Shown: piece by piece, positions 8,674-17,416 of the stretch
Layout of the letters: every line of letters starts with the position of its first letter
Position numbering within the stretch: position 1 is the stretch's first letter
Source: Streptomyces litmocidini
Lineage (GTDB): Bacteria > Actinomycetota > Actinomycetes > Streptomycetales > Streptomycetaceae
DNA: 64,000 nucleotides
Direction of reading: 5' to 3'
NCBI RefSeq assembly: GCF_014649755.1
Contig: NZ_BMTQ01000001.1
Coordinates: 310,001-374,000, forward strand
The notes under the pieces: model-generated
Told to the model about the DNA's origin: nothing
Seen by the model: only the letters and a program-made list of their open reading frames with translations
Databases searched by the model: none
Position numbers and translations under genes: made by a program

Positions 8674-11049
8674 GTGACCATCGCGCCCGCCGATCCGGCT
8701 TCGGCCGAGGCTTCCGCGGTCGAGAGCGACGGCCCCGGGACCGTGCTGCTGCGGACCCTGACCGACCTCACCGCCGATCTCCCCGACACCGACCCCGGCA
8801 AGGTCGCCGCCGCCGCGCTCCGCGGCCGCAGCGCCGCGTCGGACGAGGCGGAGCTGCGCGAGCTGGCCACCGAGGCGGCCGCCGGCCTGATCGCCGACGA
8901 CCCGGCGTACTCCCGGCTCGCCGCCCGGCTCCTCACCCTGACCATCGCCGACGAGGCGGCCGGCCAGGGCGCCACCTCCTTCTCGGCCTCCGTCGCCGTC
9001 GGTCACCGCGAGGGCCTCATCGCCGACCGCACCGCCGAGTTCGTCGCCCTGCACGCCGCACGGCTCGACGCGACGATCGACGCGGCCGGCGACGACCGCT
9101 TCGGCTACTTCGGTCTGCGCACCCTCTACTCGCGCTACCTGCTGCGCCACCCGATCACCCGCAAGGTGATCGAGACCCCGCAGCAGTTCATGCTGCGCGT
9201 CGCCTGCGGCCTCGCCGAGGACGACAGCGTCCGCGCCCTCGACGAGGTGGCCGCGCTGTACGGCCTGATGAGCCGTCTGGACTACCTGCCGTCCTCCCCC
9301 ACGCTCTTCAACTCCGGCACCCGCCACCCCCAGATGTCCTCCTGCTACCTGCTGGACTCCCCGCAGGACGAGCTGGACTCCATCTACGACCGCTACCACC
9401 AGGTCGCGCGCCTCTCGAAGCACGCGGGCGGCATCGGCCTGTCGTACTCCCGGATCCGGGCCCGCGGTTCGCTGATCCGCGGCACCAACGGGCACTCCAA
9501 CGGCATCGTTCCGTTCCTGAAGACCCTCGACGCCTCCGTCGCCGCCGTGAACCAGGGCGGCCGCCGCAAGGGCGCCGCCGCGGTCTACCTGGAGACCTGG
9601 CACGCGGACATCGAGGAGTTCCTGGAGCTCCGCGACAACACGGGCGAGGACCAGCGCCGTACGCACAACCTGAACCTGGCGCACTGGATCCCGGACGAGT
9701 TCATGCGCCGGGTCAACGCCGACGCCGAGTGGTCGCTGTTCTCCCCGTCGGACGTGCCCGAGCTCGTCGACCTGTACGGCGAGGAGTTCGACGCCGCCTA
9801 CCGCAGGGCCGAGGCGGCGGGCCTGGCCCGCAAGACGATGCCGGCCCGCGACCTGTACGGCCGGATGATGCGGACCCTGGCCCAGACCGGCAACGGCTGG
9901 ATGACCTTCAAGGACGCCTCGAACCGCACGGCCAACCAGACGGCCGAGCCCGGCACCGTCGTCCACTCCTCGAACCTCTGCACCGAGATCATCGAGGTCA
10001 CGAACGACGGCGAGACGGCCGTCTGCAACCTGGGTTCGGTCAACCTGGGCGCGTTCGTGACGGGCGGCGACATCGACTGGGAGCGGCTGGACGAGACCGT
10101 CCGCACGGCCGTCACCTTCCTCGACCGGGTCGTCGACATCAACTTCTACCCGACCGAGCAGGCGGGCCGCTCCAACGCCAAGTGGCGCCCGGTGGGCCTC
10201 GGCGCCATGGGCCTCCAGGACGTCTTCTTCCAGCTGAAGCTGCCGTTCGACTCCCCCGGGGCGCGCGCCCTGTCCACCCGGATCGCCGAGCGGATCATGC
10301 TCGCCGCGTACGAGGCGTCCGCCGACCTCGCCGAGCGCAACGGCCCGCTCCCCGCCTGGGACGAGACCCGCACCGCGCGGGGCGTGCTGCACCCCGACCA
10401 CTACGGCGTGGAGCTCAACTGGCCGGAGCGCTGGGCCGCGCTGCGCGAACGGATCGCCGCCGTCGGCATGCGCAACTCCCTCCTCCTGGCCATCGCGCCG
10501 ACGGCGACCATCGCCTCGATCGCGGGCGTCTACGAGTGCATCGAGCCGCAGGTCTCCAACCTGTTCAAGCGCGAGACGCTGTCCGGCGAGTTCCTCCAGG
10601 TCAACTCGTACCTCGTCGACGAGCTGAAGAAGCTCGGCGTGTGGGACGCGCAGACCCGTGAGGCGCTGCGCGAGTCCAACGGCTCGGTGGCCGGCTTCAC
10701 CTGGGTCCCCGCCGAGGTGCGCGAGCTGTACCGCACGGCCTGGGAGATCCCGCAGCGCGGCCTCATCGACATGGCGGCGGCGAGGACCCCCTTCCTCGAC
10801 CAGAGCCAGTCGCTGAACCTGTTCATGGAGACGCCGACGATCGGCAAGCTGTCGTCGATGTACGCGTACGCCTGGAAGCAGGGCCTGAAGACGACGTACT
10901 ACCTGCGCTCCCGCCCGGCCACCCGGATCGCCCGCGCGGCCCAGGCCGCGACGACCGCCGCCCCGATCCCCGTCCAGCAGGCGACCCCCGACGCGGACGC
11001 GATCGCCTGCTCCCTTGAGAACCCCGAGTCCTGCGAGGCCTGCCAGTAA
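8674..11049 (+). CDS. nrdA: Class Ia ribonucleoside-diphosphate reductase, alpha subunit
   Basis: This is the large catalytic subunit (791 aa) that reduces ribonucleotides to deoxyribonucleotides in the cytoplasm. Visible family motifs are F-N-S-G-T-R-H-P-Q-M-S-S-C (first redox cysteine), N-L-C-T-E-I (thiyl-radical cysteine), the P-T-A-T-I-A-S-I-A-G segment and K-T-T-Y-Y-L-R-S-R-P. The tail ends S-C-E-A-C-Q, a C-x-x-C pair for thioredoxin relay. The GTG at 8674 is chosen for its GAGGGAGAG Shine-Dalgarno, although the frame is open from 8587. Its stop shares a base with the nrdB start (TAATG). Expression should fall when cobalamin is present. Confidence 0.93.
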   Translation: MTIAPADPASAEASAVESDGPGTVLLRTLTDLTADLPDTDPGKVAAAALRGRSAASDEAELRELATEAAAGLIADDPAYSRLAARLLTLTIADEAAGQGATSFSASVAVGHREGLIADRTAEFVALHAARLDATIDAAGDDRFGYFGLRTLYSRYLLRHPITRKVIETPQQFMLRVACGLAEDDSVRALDEVAALYGLMSRLDYLPSSPTLFNSGTRHPQMSSCYLLDSPQDELDSIYDRYHQVARLSKHAGGIGLSYSRIRARGSLIRGTNGHSNGIVPFLKTLDASVAAVNQGGRRKGAAAVYLETWHADIEEFLELRDNTGEDQRRTHNLNLAHWIPDEFMRRVNADAEWSLFSPSDVPELVDLYGEEFDAAYRRAEAAGLARKTMPARDLYGRMMRTLAQTGNGWMTFKDASNRTANQTAEPGTVVHSSNLCTEIIEVTNDGETAVCNLGSVNLGAFVTGGDIDWERLDETVRTAVTFLDRVVDINFYPTEQAGRSNAKWRPVGLGAMGLQDVFFQLKLPFDSPGARALSTRIAERIMLAAYEASADLAERNGPLPAWDETRTARGVLHPDHYGVELNWPERWAALRERIAAVGMRNSLLLAIAPTATIASIAGVYECIEPQVSNLFKRETLSGEFLQVNSYLVDELKKLGVWDAQTREALRESNGSVAGFTWVPAEVRELYRTAWEIPQRGLIDMAAARTPFLDQSQSLNLFMETPTIGKLSSMYAYAWKQGLKTTYYLRSRPATRIARAAQAATTAAPIPVQQATPDADAIACSLENPESCEACQ

Positions 11050-12065
11050 TGAGCTCCACCGAGAAGAAGAACCTCCTGGACCCGGGCTTCGAGCTCACGC
11101 TCCGCCCCATGCGCTACCCGGACTTCTACGAGCGCTACCGGGACGCCATCAAGAACACCTGGACCGTGGAGGAGGTCGACCTCCACTCGGACGTCGCCGA
11201 CCTCGCCAAGCTCACCCCCGGTGAGCAGCACATGATCGGCCGGCTGGTCGCGTTCTTCGCGACGGGCGACTCGATCGTGGCGAACAACCTGGTCCTGACG
11301 CTGTACAAGCACATCAACTCCCCGGAGGCGCGGCTGTACCTGAGCCGTCAGCTCTTCGAGGAGGCGGTGCACGTCCAGTTCTACCTGACGCTGCTCGACA
11401 CCTACCTGCCCGACCCGGACGACCGCGCCGCCGCGTTCGACGCCGTCGAGAACATCCCCTCCATCCGCGAGAAGGCGCAGTTCTGCTTCAAGTGGATGGA
11501 CTCGGTCGAGAAGATCGAGAAGCTGGAGACGGCCGCCGACCGCCGCCGCTTCCTGCTGAACCTGATCTGCTTCGCGGCGTGCATCGAGGGCCTGTTCTTC
11601 TACGGCGCCTTCGCGTACGTCTACTGGTTCCGGTCCCGCGGTCTGCTGCACGGTCTGGCGACCGGCACCAACTGGGTGTTCCGCGACGAGACGATGCACA
11701 TGAACTTCGCCTTCGAGGTCGTGGACACCGTCCGCAAGGAGGAGCCCGAGCTCTTCGACGACGCCCTTCAGCAGCAGGTCACGGACATGCTGAAGGAGGC
11801 CGTCGAGGCGGAGCTGCAGTTCGGCCGCGACCTGTGCGGCGACGGCCTGCCGGGCATGAACACCGAGTCGATGCGCGAGTACCTCCAGTGCGTCGCCGAC
11901 CAGCGCCTCCAGCGCCTCGGCTTCCCGCCGGTGTACGGCTCGGAGAACCCGTTCGCGTTCATGGAGCTCCAGGGCGTCCAGGAGCTGACCAACTTCTTTG
12001 AGCGCCGCCCGTCCGCCTACCAGGTGGCGGTCGAGGGCTCGGTGGACCTCGACGAGGATTTCTGA
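11049..12065 (+). CDS. nrdB: Ribonucleoside-diphosphate reductase, beta subunit
   Basis: This is the radical-generating small subunit (338 aa), a ferritin-like di-metal protein. Metal-ligand motifs are visible as E-E-A-V-H-V-Q-F-Y (about residues 104-112) and R-D-E-T-M-H-M-N-F (about 213-221). The conserved C-terminal region ends with an acidic V-D-L-D-E-D-F tail, the usual docking peptide for the alpha subunit. It is coupled to nrdA by a one-base overlap. The third gene of the described nrdABS operon, an AraC-type nrdS, is not present after it. Confidence 0.93.
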   Translation: MSSTEKKNLLDPGFELTLRPMRYPDFYERYRDAIKNTWTVEEVDLHSDVADLAKLTPGEQHMIGRLVAFFATGDSIVANNLVLTLYKHINSPEARLYLSRQLFEEAVHVQFYLTLLDTYLPDPDDRAAAFDAVENIPSIREKAQFCFKWMDSVEKIEKLETAADRRRFLLNLICFAACIEGLFFYGAFAYVYWFRSRGLLHGLATGTNWVFRDETMHMNFAFEVVDTVRKEEPELFDDALQQQVTDMLKEAVEAELQFGRDLCGDGLPGMNTESMREYLQCVADQRLQRLGFPPVYGSENPFAFMELQGVQELTNFFERRPSAYQVAVEGSVDLDEDF

Positions 12066-12130
12066 TCGTCTCCGCGTCCCCCAGAGTTATGATCGACTTC
12101 GCTCAACATCCACACCCTGGGGGGTAGTTC

Positions 12131-12331
12131 ATGTCTCGTGCCAATCGCATCCTCGCCACGGCGGGCATCGCCGCGCTGCTGACCGCTGCCGGCACCGCGT
12201 CGGCCTCGGCCGAGGTCATCGGCTGGGACTCCGCACCGCGTGACGGCGTCATCGGCTGGGACTCCGCACCGCGTGACGGCGTCATCGGCTGGGACTCCGC
12301 CACGCAGGACGGCGTCATCGGCTGGGACTAG
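12131..12331 (+). CDS. Small secreted protein of tandem V-I-G-W-D-S repeats
   Basis: I do not recognise this 66-aa protein. It has a textbook Sec signal (basic SRANR, hydrophobic core, A-S-A cut site at residues 25-27). The predicted mature part is about 39 residues of tandem 11-mers: two of VIGWDSAPRDG, one of VIGWDSATQDG and a final VIGWD. Translation is supported by a GGGGGG Shine-Dalgarno 6-7 nt upstream, a TATGAT -10 box at 12088-12093 and a strong terminator after the stop. No modification or export genes adjoin it. It could be a multi-core peptide precursor or a wall or surface peptide. Confidence 0.8.
   Translation: MSRANRILATAGIAALLTAAGTASASAEVIGWDSAPRDGVIGWDSAPRDGVIGWDSATQDGVIGWD
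12215..12328 (+). repeat. 33-bp in-frame tandem repeat in the secreted-peptide gene
   Basis: Units start at 12215, 12248 and 12281, with a partial fourth at 12314. The first two are identical 33-mers. The third differs in its last third, changing A-P-R to A-T-Q. Near-identity at DNA level suggests recent expansion or homogenisation. Confidence 0.95.
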
Positions 12332-12340
12332 TCGTATAAC

Positions 12341-12376
12341 GAAGGGCCCCGCACTCCTCGGAGTGCGGGGCCCTTC
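12341..12376. terminator. Bidirectional terminator between the repeat peptide and def
   Basis: A perfect 16-bp stem (12341-12356 with 12361-12376) closes a CTCG loop. It lies 9 nt after the peptide stop and 17 nt after the def stop on the other strand, so it can serve both converging genes. Confidence 0.85.
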
Positions 12377-12393
12377 GCCGTACGTGCGGAAGG

Positions 12394-13026
12394 TCAGTCG
12401 TTCGGGACCGTCTCGTAGCGCGGGGTGCCCTCGGCCATCTGGCGGAGGGCGTCCTTGCGGTCGCGCTTGGAGAGCTTGTCGATGTACAGGAAGCCGTACA
12501 GGTGGTCCGTCTCGTGCTGGAGGCAGCGGGCGAAGTAGCCGGTGCCGCGCACCTTGATCGGGTTGCCCTGGGCGTCCTGGCCGTGGACCTCCGCGTAGTC
12601 GGGGCGGGCCAGCTCGGCGTAGGCCGTCGGCACGGACAGGCAGCCCTCGTTGGACTCGTCCAGGACGCGCCGCTCGGCCGGGAGCTCCTGGAGGACCGGG
12701 TTGCAGACGACGCCGACGTGCCGGACGCCCTCGTCGTCCATGCAGTCGTAGACGAAGACCTTCAGGTCCACGCCGATCTGGTTCGCGGCCAGGCCCACGC
12801 CCTCGGCGGCCTTCTGGCTGGCGAACATGTCGTCGACGAGCTTCGCGAGCTCGTCGTCGAACTCGGTGACGTCCTTGCACTCGCGGTGGAGCACGGGGTT
12901 GCCGACGACCGTGATGGGGCGGGCCGTGCCGCGCTCACGGTAGGCGAGCTCCCGCGCCTCGCAGTCCTCCGTGTCCACGACGTAGCCGTCGTTGATCGTC
13001 TGCTCGTCCGTGTCCTGCTGCGCCAT
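12394..13026 (-). CDS. def: Peptide deformylase
   Basis: This enzyme removes the N-formyl group from nascent proteins in the cytoplasm (210 aa). All three family motifs are intact: G-V-G-L-A-A-N-Q at 76-83, E-G-C-L-S at 127-131 with metal-ligand C129, and Q-H-E-T-D-H at 170-175 with H171, H175 and catalytic E172. The roughly 35-residue polar N-terminal extension is longer than in E. coli but usual in Streptomyces. A GGAAT pentamer lies upstream, but no GTT follows at 18-19 nt, so a SigR promoter is not supported. Confidence 0.94.
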   Translation of the reverse strand: MAQQDTDEQTINDGYVVDTEDCEARELAYRERGTARPITVVGNPVLHRECKDVTEFDDELAKLVDDMFASQKAAEGVGLAANQIGVDLKVFVYDCMDDEGVRHVGVVCNPVLQELPAERRVLDESNEGCLSVPTAYAELARPDYAEVHGQDAQGNPIKVRGTGYFARCLQHETDHLYGFLYIDKLSKRDRKDALRQMAEGTPRYETVPND

Positions 13027-13093
13027 GTCCGGCCGCGCCCTTCTGAAAACCCGATTCCGTCGAAGGACAGCCTACGGGGCCGGGAGCGGACGC

Positions 13094-14074
13094 TCAGCAG
13101 ACCTCTTCCAGATCACGCCATTCCCGGCTGTCCGGGCTGTCCGCGACCCAGCCGTCGAGGAGGCCCCGCACCAGGCCCGCCGGGGCCGCGATGCCGCACT
13201 CCCGCTCGGGCACCCACAGCTCGCCGGGCGAGCGGTGGCCGAGCGGGCCCGGGTGGCCCGGCTCGCTGTGGTCGTGCGGGTCGGAGTGCTCGCCCTCGCC
13301 CTCGGCGCTCGGCATGGTCGACTCCGAGCAGGCGCGGCAGAGCAGCCGCACGGAGGACGACCAGTCCTCGGCGGCGAAACCGGCCTCGGCGGCGAGCTGT
13401 TCCAGGGCGTCCCGGTCTGCCTCGGTGGCCGCCTCCAGGAGCACCACCCAGGTGGGGACGGGCGAGGGCGCCCACAGCTCGATCTCGTCGAAGACGGGGT
13501 AGGAGGGGCCGGCGGTGGTGGTCCGCTCGCCGTTGGGCACGCCGTCGTGGAGGACGACCTCGCCCCAGCGGCGGCCGGAGGAGGGCAGCGGGATGGAGAG
13601 GACCTCGATCCGGGCCGGGTCGAGCCGGCGGCCCCACACGACCTCCGCCTCGCCCTCGGGCGAGAGCCGGACGGCGGCGCTGCCCAGCTCCATGCCGGCG
13701 GGCTCGCCGGTGCCGGCCGCGGCGCCGGGCACCTTCAGTCCGTAGGCCTGCCAGGCCCGGCGGGCCAGCGGCCAGTCCTGGAGCGCGGTGGCGGCGATGC
13801 CGACGTTCCACCAGTCGGGGGCGCCGCTCTCCTTGTCGAGCAGCGCGACCGCGCGCAGCCCGGCGGCCCGGGCCTGCTCCCAGTCGTGCCGGAACTTGTG
13901 CAGCAGCGCCAGATTGAACCAGGACTCCGAGAGCCAGGGCTCCAGATCCGCCGCGCGCGTCAAAAGTGCGCCCGCGTCCTCGTACCGGCCGTCGCCGATC
14001 AGCGTGAACGCGCGGTCGGTGGCCTGCCGCCACGAGGCGGAGGGCCGATGCCGTACCTTCCCGAAGATCTTCAC
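13094..14074 (-). CDS. Tetratricopeptide-repeat protein
   Basis: This 326-aa soluble protein has an N-terminal helical repeat block (about residues 15-120). One unit reads W-F-N-L-A-L-L-H-K-F-R-H-D-W-E-Q-A-R-A-A-G-L-R-A, a clear TPR signature. The C-terminal part is a non-repeat domain with C-R-A-C and a His/Asp/Glu-rich stretch near residues 268-285 that might bind metal. No catalytic motif is seen. It is probably a protein-interaction adaptor, and its partner is unknown. It stands alone on the minus strand. Confidence 0.8.
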   Translation of the reverse strand: MKIFGKVRHRPSASWRQATDRAFTLIGDGRYEDAGALLTRAADLEPWLSESWFNLALLHKFRHDWEQARAAGLRAVALLDKESGAPDWWNVGIAATALQDWPLARRAWQAYGLKVPGAAAGTGEPAGMELGSAAVRLSPEGEAEVVWGRRLDPARIEVLSIPLPSSGRRWGEVVLHDGVPNGERTTTAGPSYPVFDEIELWAPSPVPTWVVLLEAATEADRDALEQLAAEAGFAAEDWSSSVRLLCRACSESTMPSAEGEGEHSDPHDHSEPGHPGPLGHRSPGELWVPERECGIAAPAGLVRGLLDGWVADSPDSREWRDLEEVC

Positions 14075-14153
14075 GATTCCCGCCTGCCGGTCGCTTCACC
14101 CTCTTGTTCGCATCCAACCATGCCCGGTCGGACGCGCGCTCATTACCCATGGG

Positions 14154-15473
14154 TTACCCAGGGACGGCGGAGGTCACCCCAGCGGCTCCGCCGCGTGCCA
14201 GGACCCTGGCCAGGCATTCGACGACATCCGGGTGATAGTCGCGGGCGGTGCCGAGCCTGAGCCGCTCCAGGGCCCCGAGCGCGGCGGCCGCGCCCTCGCC
14301 CGTCCCGGTGGCCGCGAGGTCGTCGTAGGCGTTCACGGCGCGGACGATCCGGGCGGGAAGCGGCTGCTCGCGGTACGGATCGGCCTGCCGCTCCACGACG
14401 ACGGCGACGGCCTCGGGGACCCCGGTCCTGCGGACGACCTCGCCGCCCAGGAGGGCGATCCGGCGCTGCTCCTCGGCCGGGAGGAGGGCGGTGGCGCCGC
14501 CCGCGACGGGGTCGACGAGGGAGAGCTGGCCGATGTCGTGCATGAGCGCCGCGTGCTCCAGGACGGCGAGCTCGGCCCCGGAGAGGCCGAGCTCGCGCCC
14601 GACGGCCGCGCTGAGGGCGGCGACCCGGCGGGCGTGCCCGGGCGGGGTGCAGCCGGCGATCTCGGTGGCGCGGGCGAGGGAGGCGATGGTCTGGCGGTTG
14701 ACGGTCCGCACGGCCGCGTACCGCCGGAAGGAGACCTGGGTGAGCAGGAGCGGGACGGCGAGCACGGGGAGCGCCCAGAGTCCGGCGGCGGCGACGCCGA
14801 GCGCCATGACGGTGCCGGTGGCGCAGACGGCGGAGCCGATGCCGAGGAAGGCGCGGAGTTCGTCGCGCAGGAGGGGGCCGTACGGGAATCCGGTGCGGGC
14901 GCGGAGCAGGAGGGCGGCGAGCACGGCGTCGCACAGGGCGGTCAGGAGGAGCAGGAGGACCAGGAAGAGGGCGTACGCGGGGCCCTGGCCGAGGTGTTCG
15001 GTGACGACGCCCGCGTTGTAGAGGGGCTGGAAGCAGAGGGCGGCGAAGCCGACGGTGAGGACGCGGCGGGCGAGGTGGTCGAGTCCGGGTCCCCGGCCGC
15101 GGGCGACGTGCGGGACGATCCCGGCGAGGCCCGCGGCGACGACGACGGCGACGGTCTGCGGGACGCCGTGGGTGGTGGGGGCGCCGGCGCTGGTCCCGAG
15201 CAGGGCGTACGCGAGGGCTCCGGCCGCGGCCAGGGGCGCGGGTTCGCTCCCCCGGGGCTCCTCGGCGGCGGGGGGCGTCCCCGTGCCGGGTGGGGCGCCC
15301 CAGCGGGCGAGTTCGCCGAGGGCGACGAGGGTGCCGAAGGCGAGGGCGTTGCCGGGTTCGTCGAGGCCGTGCCAGAGGGTGCTGCCGAAGCAGGCGAGGC
15401 CGAGGAGGAGCGCGGCGCCGCGCACGGCGCCGACGGTGACGGCCCCGGGCCGCGGGCGCGGGCGGAGCCTCAC
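14154..15473 (-). CDS. Membrane HD-domain protein with degenerate HD-GYP-like region
   Basis: This 439-aa protein has several hydrophobic segments in its first roughly 240 residues, then a phosphohydrolase-like HD domain. The core reads A-L-M-H-D-I-G-Q-L-S and is preceded by H-A-R-R-V-A-A-L, so the HD pair survives. The H-H-E and G-Y-P signatures of c-di-GMP phosphodiesterases are absent, so catalysis is uncertain. The start overlaps the upstream HD-GYP gene by 4 nt, which suggests coupled synthesis and possibly a complex. A pseudo-enzyme or regulatory partner role is inference. Confidence 0.75.
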   Translation of the reverse strand: MRLRPRPRPGAVTVGAVRGAALLLGLACFGSTLWHGLDEPGNALAFGTLVALGELARWGAPPGTGTPPAAEEPRGSEPAPLAAAGALAYALLGTSAGAPTTHGVPQTVAVVVAAGLAGIVPHVARGRGPGLDHLARRVLTVGFAALCFQPLYNAGVVTEHLGQGPAYALFLVLLLLLTALCDAVLAALLLRARTGFPYGPLLRDELRAFLGIGSAVCATGTVMALGVAAAGLWALPVLAVPLLLTQVSFRRYAAVRTVNRQTIASLARATEIAGCTPPGHARRVAALSAAVGRELGLSGAELAVLEHAALMHDIGQLSLVDPVAGGATALLPAEEQRRIALLGGEVVRRTGVPEAVAVVVERQADPYREQPLPARIVRAVNAYDDLAATGTGEGAAAALGALERLRLGTARDYHPDVVECLARVLARGGAAGVTSAVPG

Positions 15474-16954
15474 GCGCGCTCCCTGGGTCTGTCGGCCGGG
15501 GGCGCGTCCGCGCCGGCCCGCCTCGCGGCGCCGTCCGTGCCGGTGGCGGCCTCCGCGGCTGCCGTGCCGGGCGGTTCCGGGTCGGCGGGGTGACCGGCCT
15601 GCTCCGGGCCCGCTTCGCGGGGCGGCGGCACGTTGCCTCCGGGCGGGCCCGGCGGGGCCTCGTCGGCGGTGACGGCGGGCTGCCAGCCGTGCCGGTCCAG
15701 TGCCCGGACGAGGGCGGTGACCATCCGGGGGTCGAAGTGGGTGCCGGCGCAGCGCTCCAGTTCGGCGAGGGCGGTGGGCACCGGGCGGGCCCGGCTGTAG
15801 GAGCGGGTGGAGGTCATGGCGTCGAAGGCGTCGGCGACGGCCACGACCCGGGCGAACTCGGGGATCTGCTCGCCGTGGAGCCCGTACGGATAGCCGCTGC
15901 CGTCCATGCGCTCGTGGTGGTGGAGGATCGCGGCCCGCGCCTCGCCGAGGAAGCCGATGCCGCGGACCATCTCGTGGCCGTACTCGGGGTGCAGTTCGAT
16001 GACCCGGCGTTCCTCGGGGGTGAGGGGTCCGTCCTTGGTGAGGAGCCGGGTGGGCACGCCGAGTTTGCCCACGTCGTGCAGGATGCCCGCGAAGCGGACG
16101 ACGTCGAGGCGGTCCTCGGCCATGCCGAGCTCACGGGCGATCAGGACGGAGGCCTGGCCGACGCGTTCGCTGTGGCCGCGGGTGTACCGGTCCTTGATGT
16201 CGACGGCCTGGACGAGGGCGCGGATGGTGGCCTGGTGGGCGGCGCGCTCCCGGTGGTACTGGGCGAAGACCCAGTGGGAGATGTACATGGGGAGGAGCAC
16301 GAAGAGCGCCGCGACGGGGCCGTAGGTGCTGCGCCAGAGGACGGCCATCATCAGTCCGGCGAGGCCGTGGACGGTGTGCGGGACGAGGGAGCGGCCGAGG
16401 AGGCCGCGCCAGGCGGCCCGGGGCGGGAGCCCGCCGACGGTGGCCCGGATGCCGCCGTCGAGGGCGGTGAGGGCCAGGCAGAGGACGAGCGCGGCGGCGC
16501 CGGCGGGCAGCAGCGCGTACGGCAGGTCGGGGGCGTCGGGGCCCCGGCCGAGGGCGGTGGGGGCACCGAGGGCGTCGGCGGTCAGGGCGGCGGCCCGGAC
16601 GGCGACGGCCGCGGCGGCGGCCCGCCAGGCGCGGCGGAGCGCGGCGGGGGGTTCCTCGACGCGGGCGAGGAGGCTGCCGGGGATCGCGGTGAGCGCGGCG
16701 GCGGCGGGGGGCAGGAGGAGGGCGGCGGCGAGGAGGACGGGGAAGAAGGAGCCGGTGCCCATGGGAAAGGAGCGGCCGAGGAGCCGGCAGCGGGCGGGCA
16801 GCTCGCAGAGCGCGTACAGGGCGGCGAGGAGTGCGACCGTGCCCCAGGGGACGGTCGCGCCGGGGCGCAGTGCGGGCAGGACGCACGCTCCCGCCCCGAG
16901 CAGGGCGCAGCCGATGTACGCGCGGGCCGCTCGTGGAATGACCTTCACGCCCAT
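15470..16954 (-). CDS. Membrane HD-GYP domain protein, candidate c-di-GMP phosphodiesterase
   Basis: This protein (about 494 aa) carries several N-terminal membrane helices and a C-terminal HD-GYP domain. Key residues are visible: R-Y-T-R-G-H-S-E-R-V, I-L-H-D-V-G-K-L-G, H-P-E-Y-G-H-E, H-H-H-E-R-M-D-G-S-G-Y-P and A-D-A-F-D-A-M-T. That complete set fits hydrolysis of c-di-GMP or a related nucleotide. The start is uncertain. The frame is open to 17029, but TAGCGT at 16970-16965 would put the transcript start on the adjacent GTG/ATG at 16957/16954, a probable leaderless start. It heads a two-gene unit with the degenerate HD protein. A Pro/Ala-rich tail ends it. Confidence 0.82.
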   Translation of the reverse strand: MGVKVIPRAARAYIGCALLGAGACVLPALRPGATVPWGTVALLAALYALCELPARCRLLGRSFPMGTGSFFPVLLAAALLLPPAAAALTAIPGSLLARVEEPPAALRRAWRAAAAAVAVRAAALTADALGAPTALGRGPDAPDLPYALLPAGAAALVLCLALTALDGGIRATVGGLPPRAAWRGLLGRSLVPHTVHGLAGLMMAVLWRSTYGPVAALFVLLPMYISHWVFAQYHRERAAHQATIRALVQAVDIKDRYTRGHSERVGQASVLIARELGMAEDRLDVVRFAGILHDVGKLGVPTRLLTKDGPLTPEERRVIELHPEYGHEMVRGIGFLGEARAAILHHHERMDGSGYPYGLHGEQIPEFARVVAVADAFDAMTSTRSYSRARPVPTALAELERCAGTHFDPRMVTALVRALDRHGWQPAVTADEAPPGPPGGNVPPPREAGPEQAGHPADPEPPGTAAAEAATGTDGAARRAGADAPPADRPRERA

Positions 16955-17098
16955 CACGCCGGTCACGCTAGCGAGTCGGGCGGACGGCGACGGCGCGCTC
17001 GGAGTGATTCGCACCATCGGGTGATACAAGCTGATGTATGCGCGAGGCCGCCGCGAGCGGTGCGCGACGGCCTCGGTCCCCGGTGCGTGAGGGGGGTG

Positions 17099-17416
17099 TT
17101 ACTCCTGCGGGGCCGGCGTCGTCGGGGCGCTCGCCGTGATGTCCTGCTCGGGCACCAGGTGTCCGGCGCGGATCAGGTCGATCCGGCCCATGACCTTGGC
17201 GCGGAGGTCGGCGGGGACGTCGTCACTGCCGCAGCAGCGCTTGACGAGCTTCTTCACCGCCTGCTCCAGGCCGTACTTCTCCAGGCACGGGGAGCACTCC
17301 TCGAAGTGCACCTCGAACTTGGTGCAGTCGCTGTCGGGCATCTCATGGTCGAGGAACTCGTAGAGATGATCCAGGACCTCTGAGCAATCCGTCTCGTGCG
17401 GCTCTCCGCAGCTCAT
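17099..17416 (-). CDS. rsrA: Redox-sensing zinc anti-sigma factor RsrA
   Basis: RsrA (105 aa) binds SigR under reducing conditions and releases it when disulfide stress forms an intramolecular disulfide and ejects zinc. The zinc/redox residues fall exactly where S. coelicolor RsrA has them: C11, H37, C41 and C44, with H-x-x-x-C-x-x-C visible. C61 and C62 are also conserved. The start overlaps the sigR stop by 4 nt, giving matched synthesis of sigma and anti-sigma. Confidence 0.95.
   Translation of the reverse strand: MSCGEPHETDCSEVLDHLYEFLDHEMPDSDCTKFEVHFEECSPCLEKYGLEQAVKKLVKRCCGSDDVPADLRAKVMGRIDLIRAGHLVPEQDITASAPTTPAPQE

Noticed and set aside
12215..12328. CRISPR-like or noncoding repeat
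   Set aside because: The repeats are contiguous, in frame and inside an ORF with signal peptide, Shine-Dalgarno and terminator.
13027..13060. SigR promoter upstream of def
   Set aside because: GGAAT is present on the minus strand (13058-13054), but no GTT follows at 18-19 nt.
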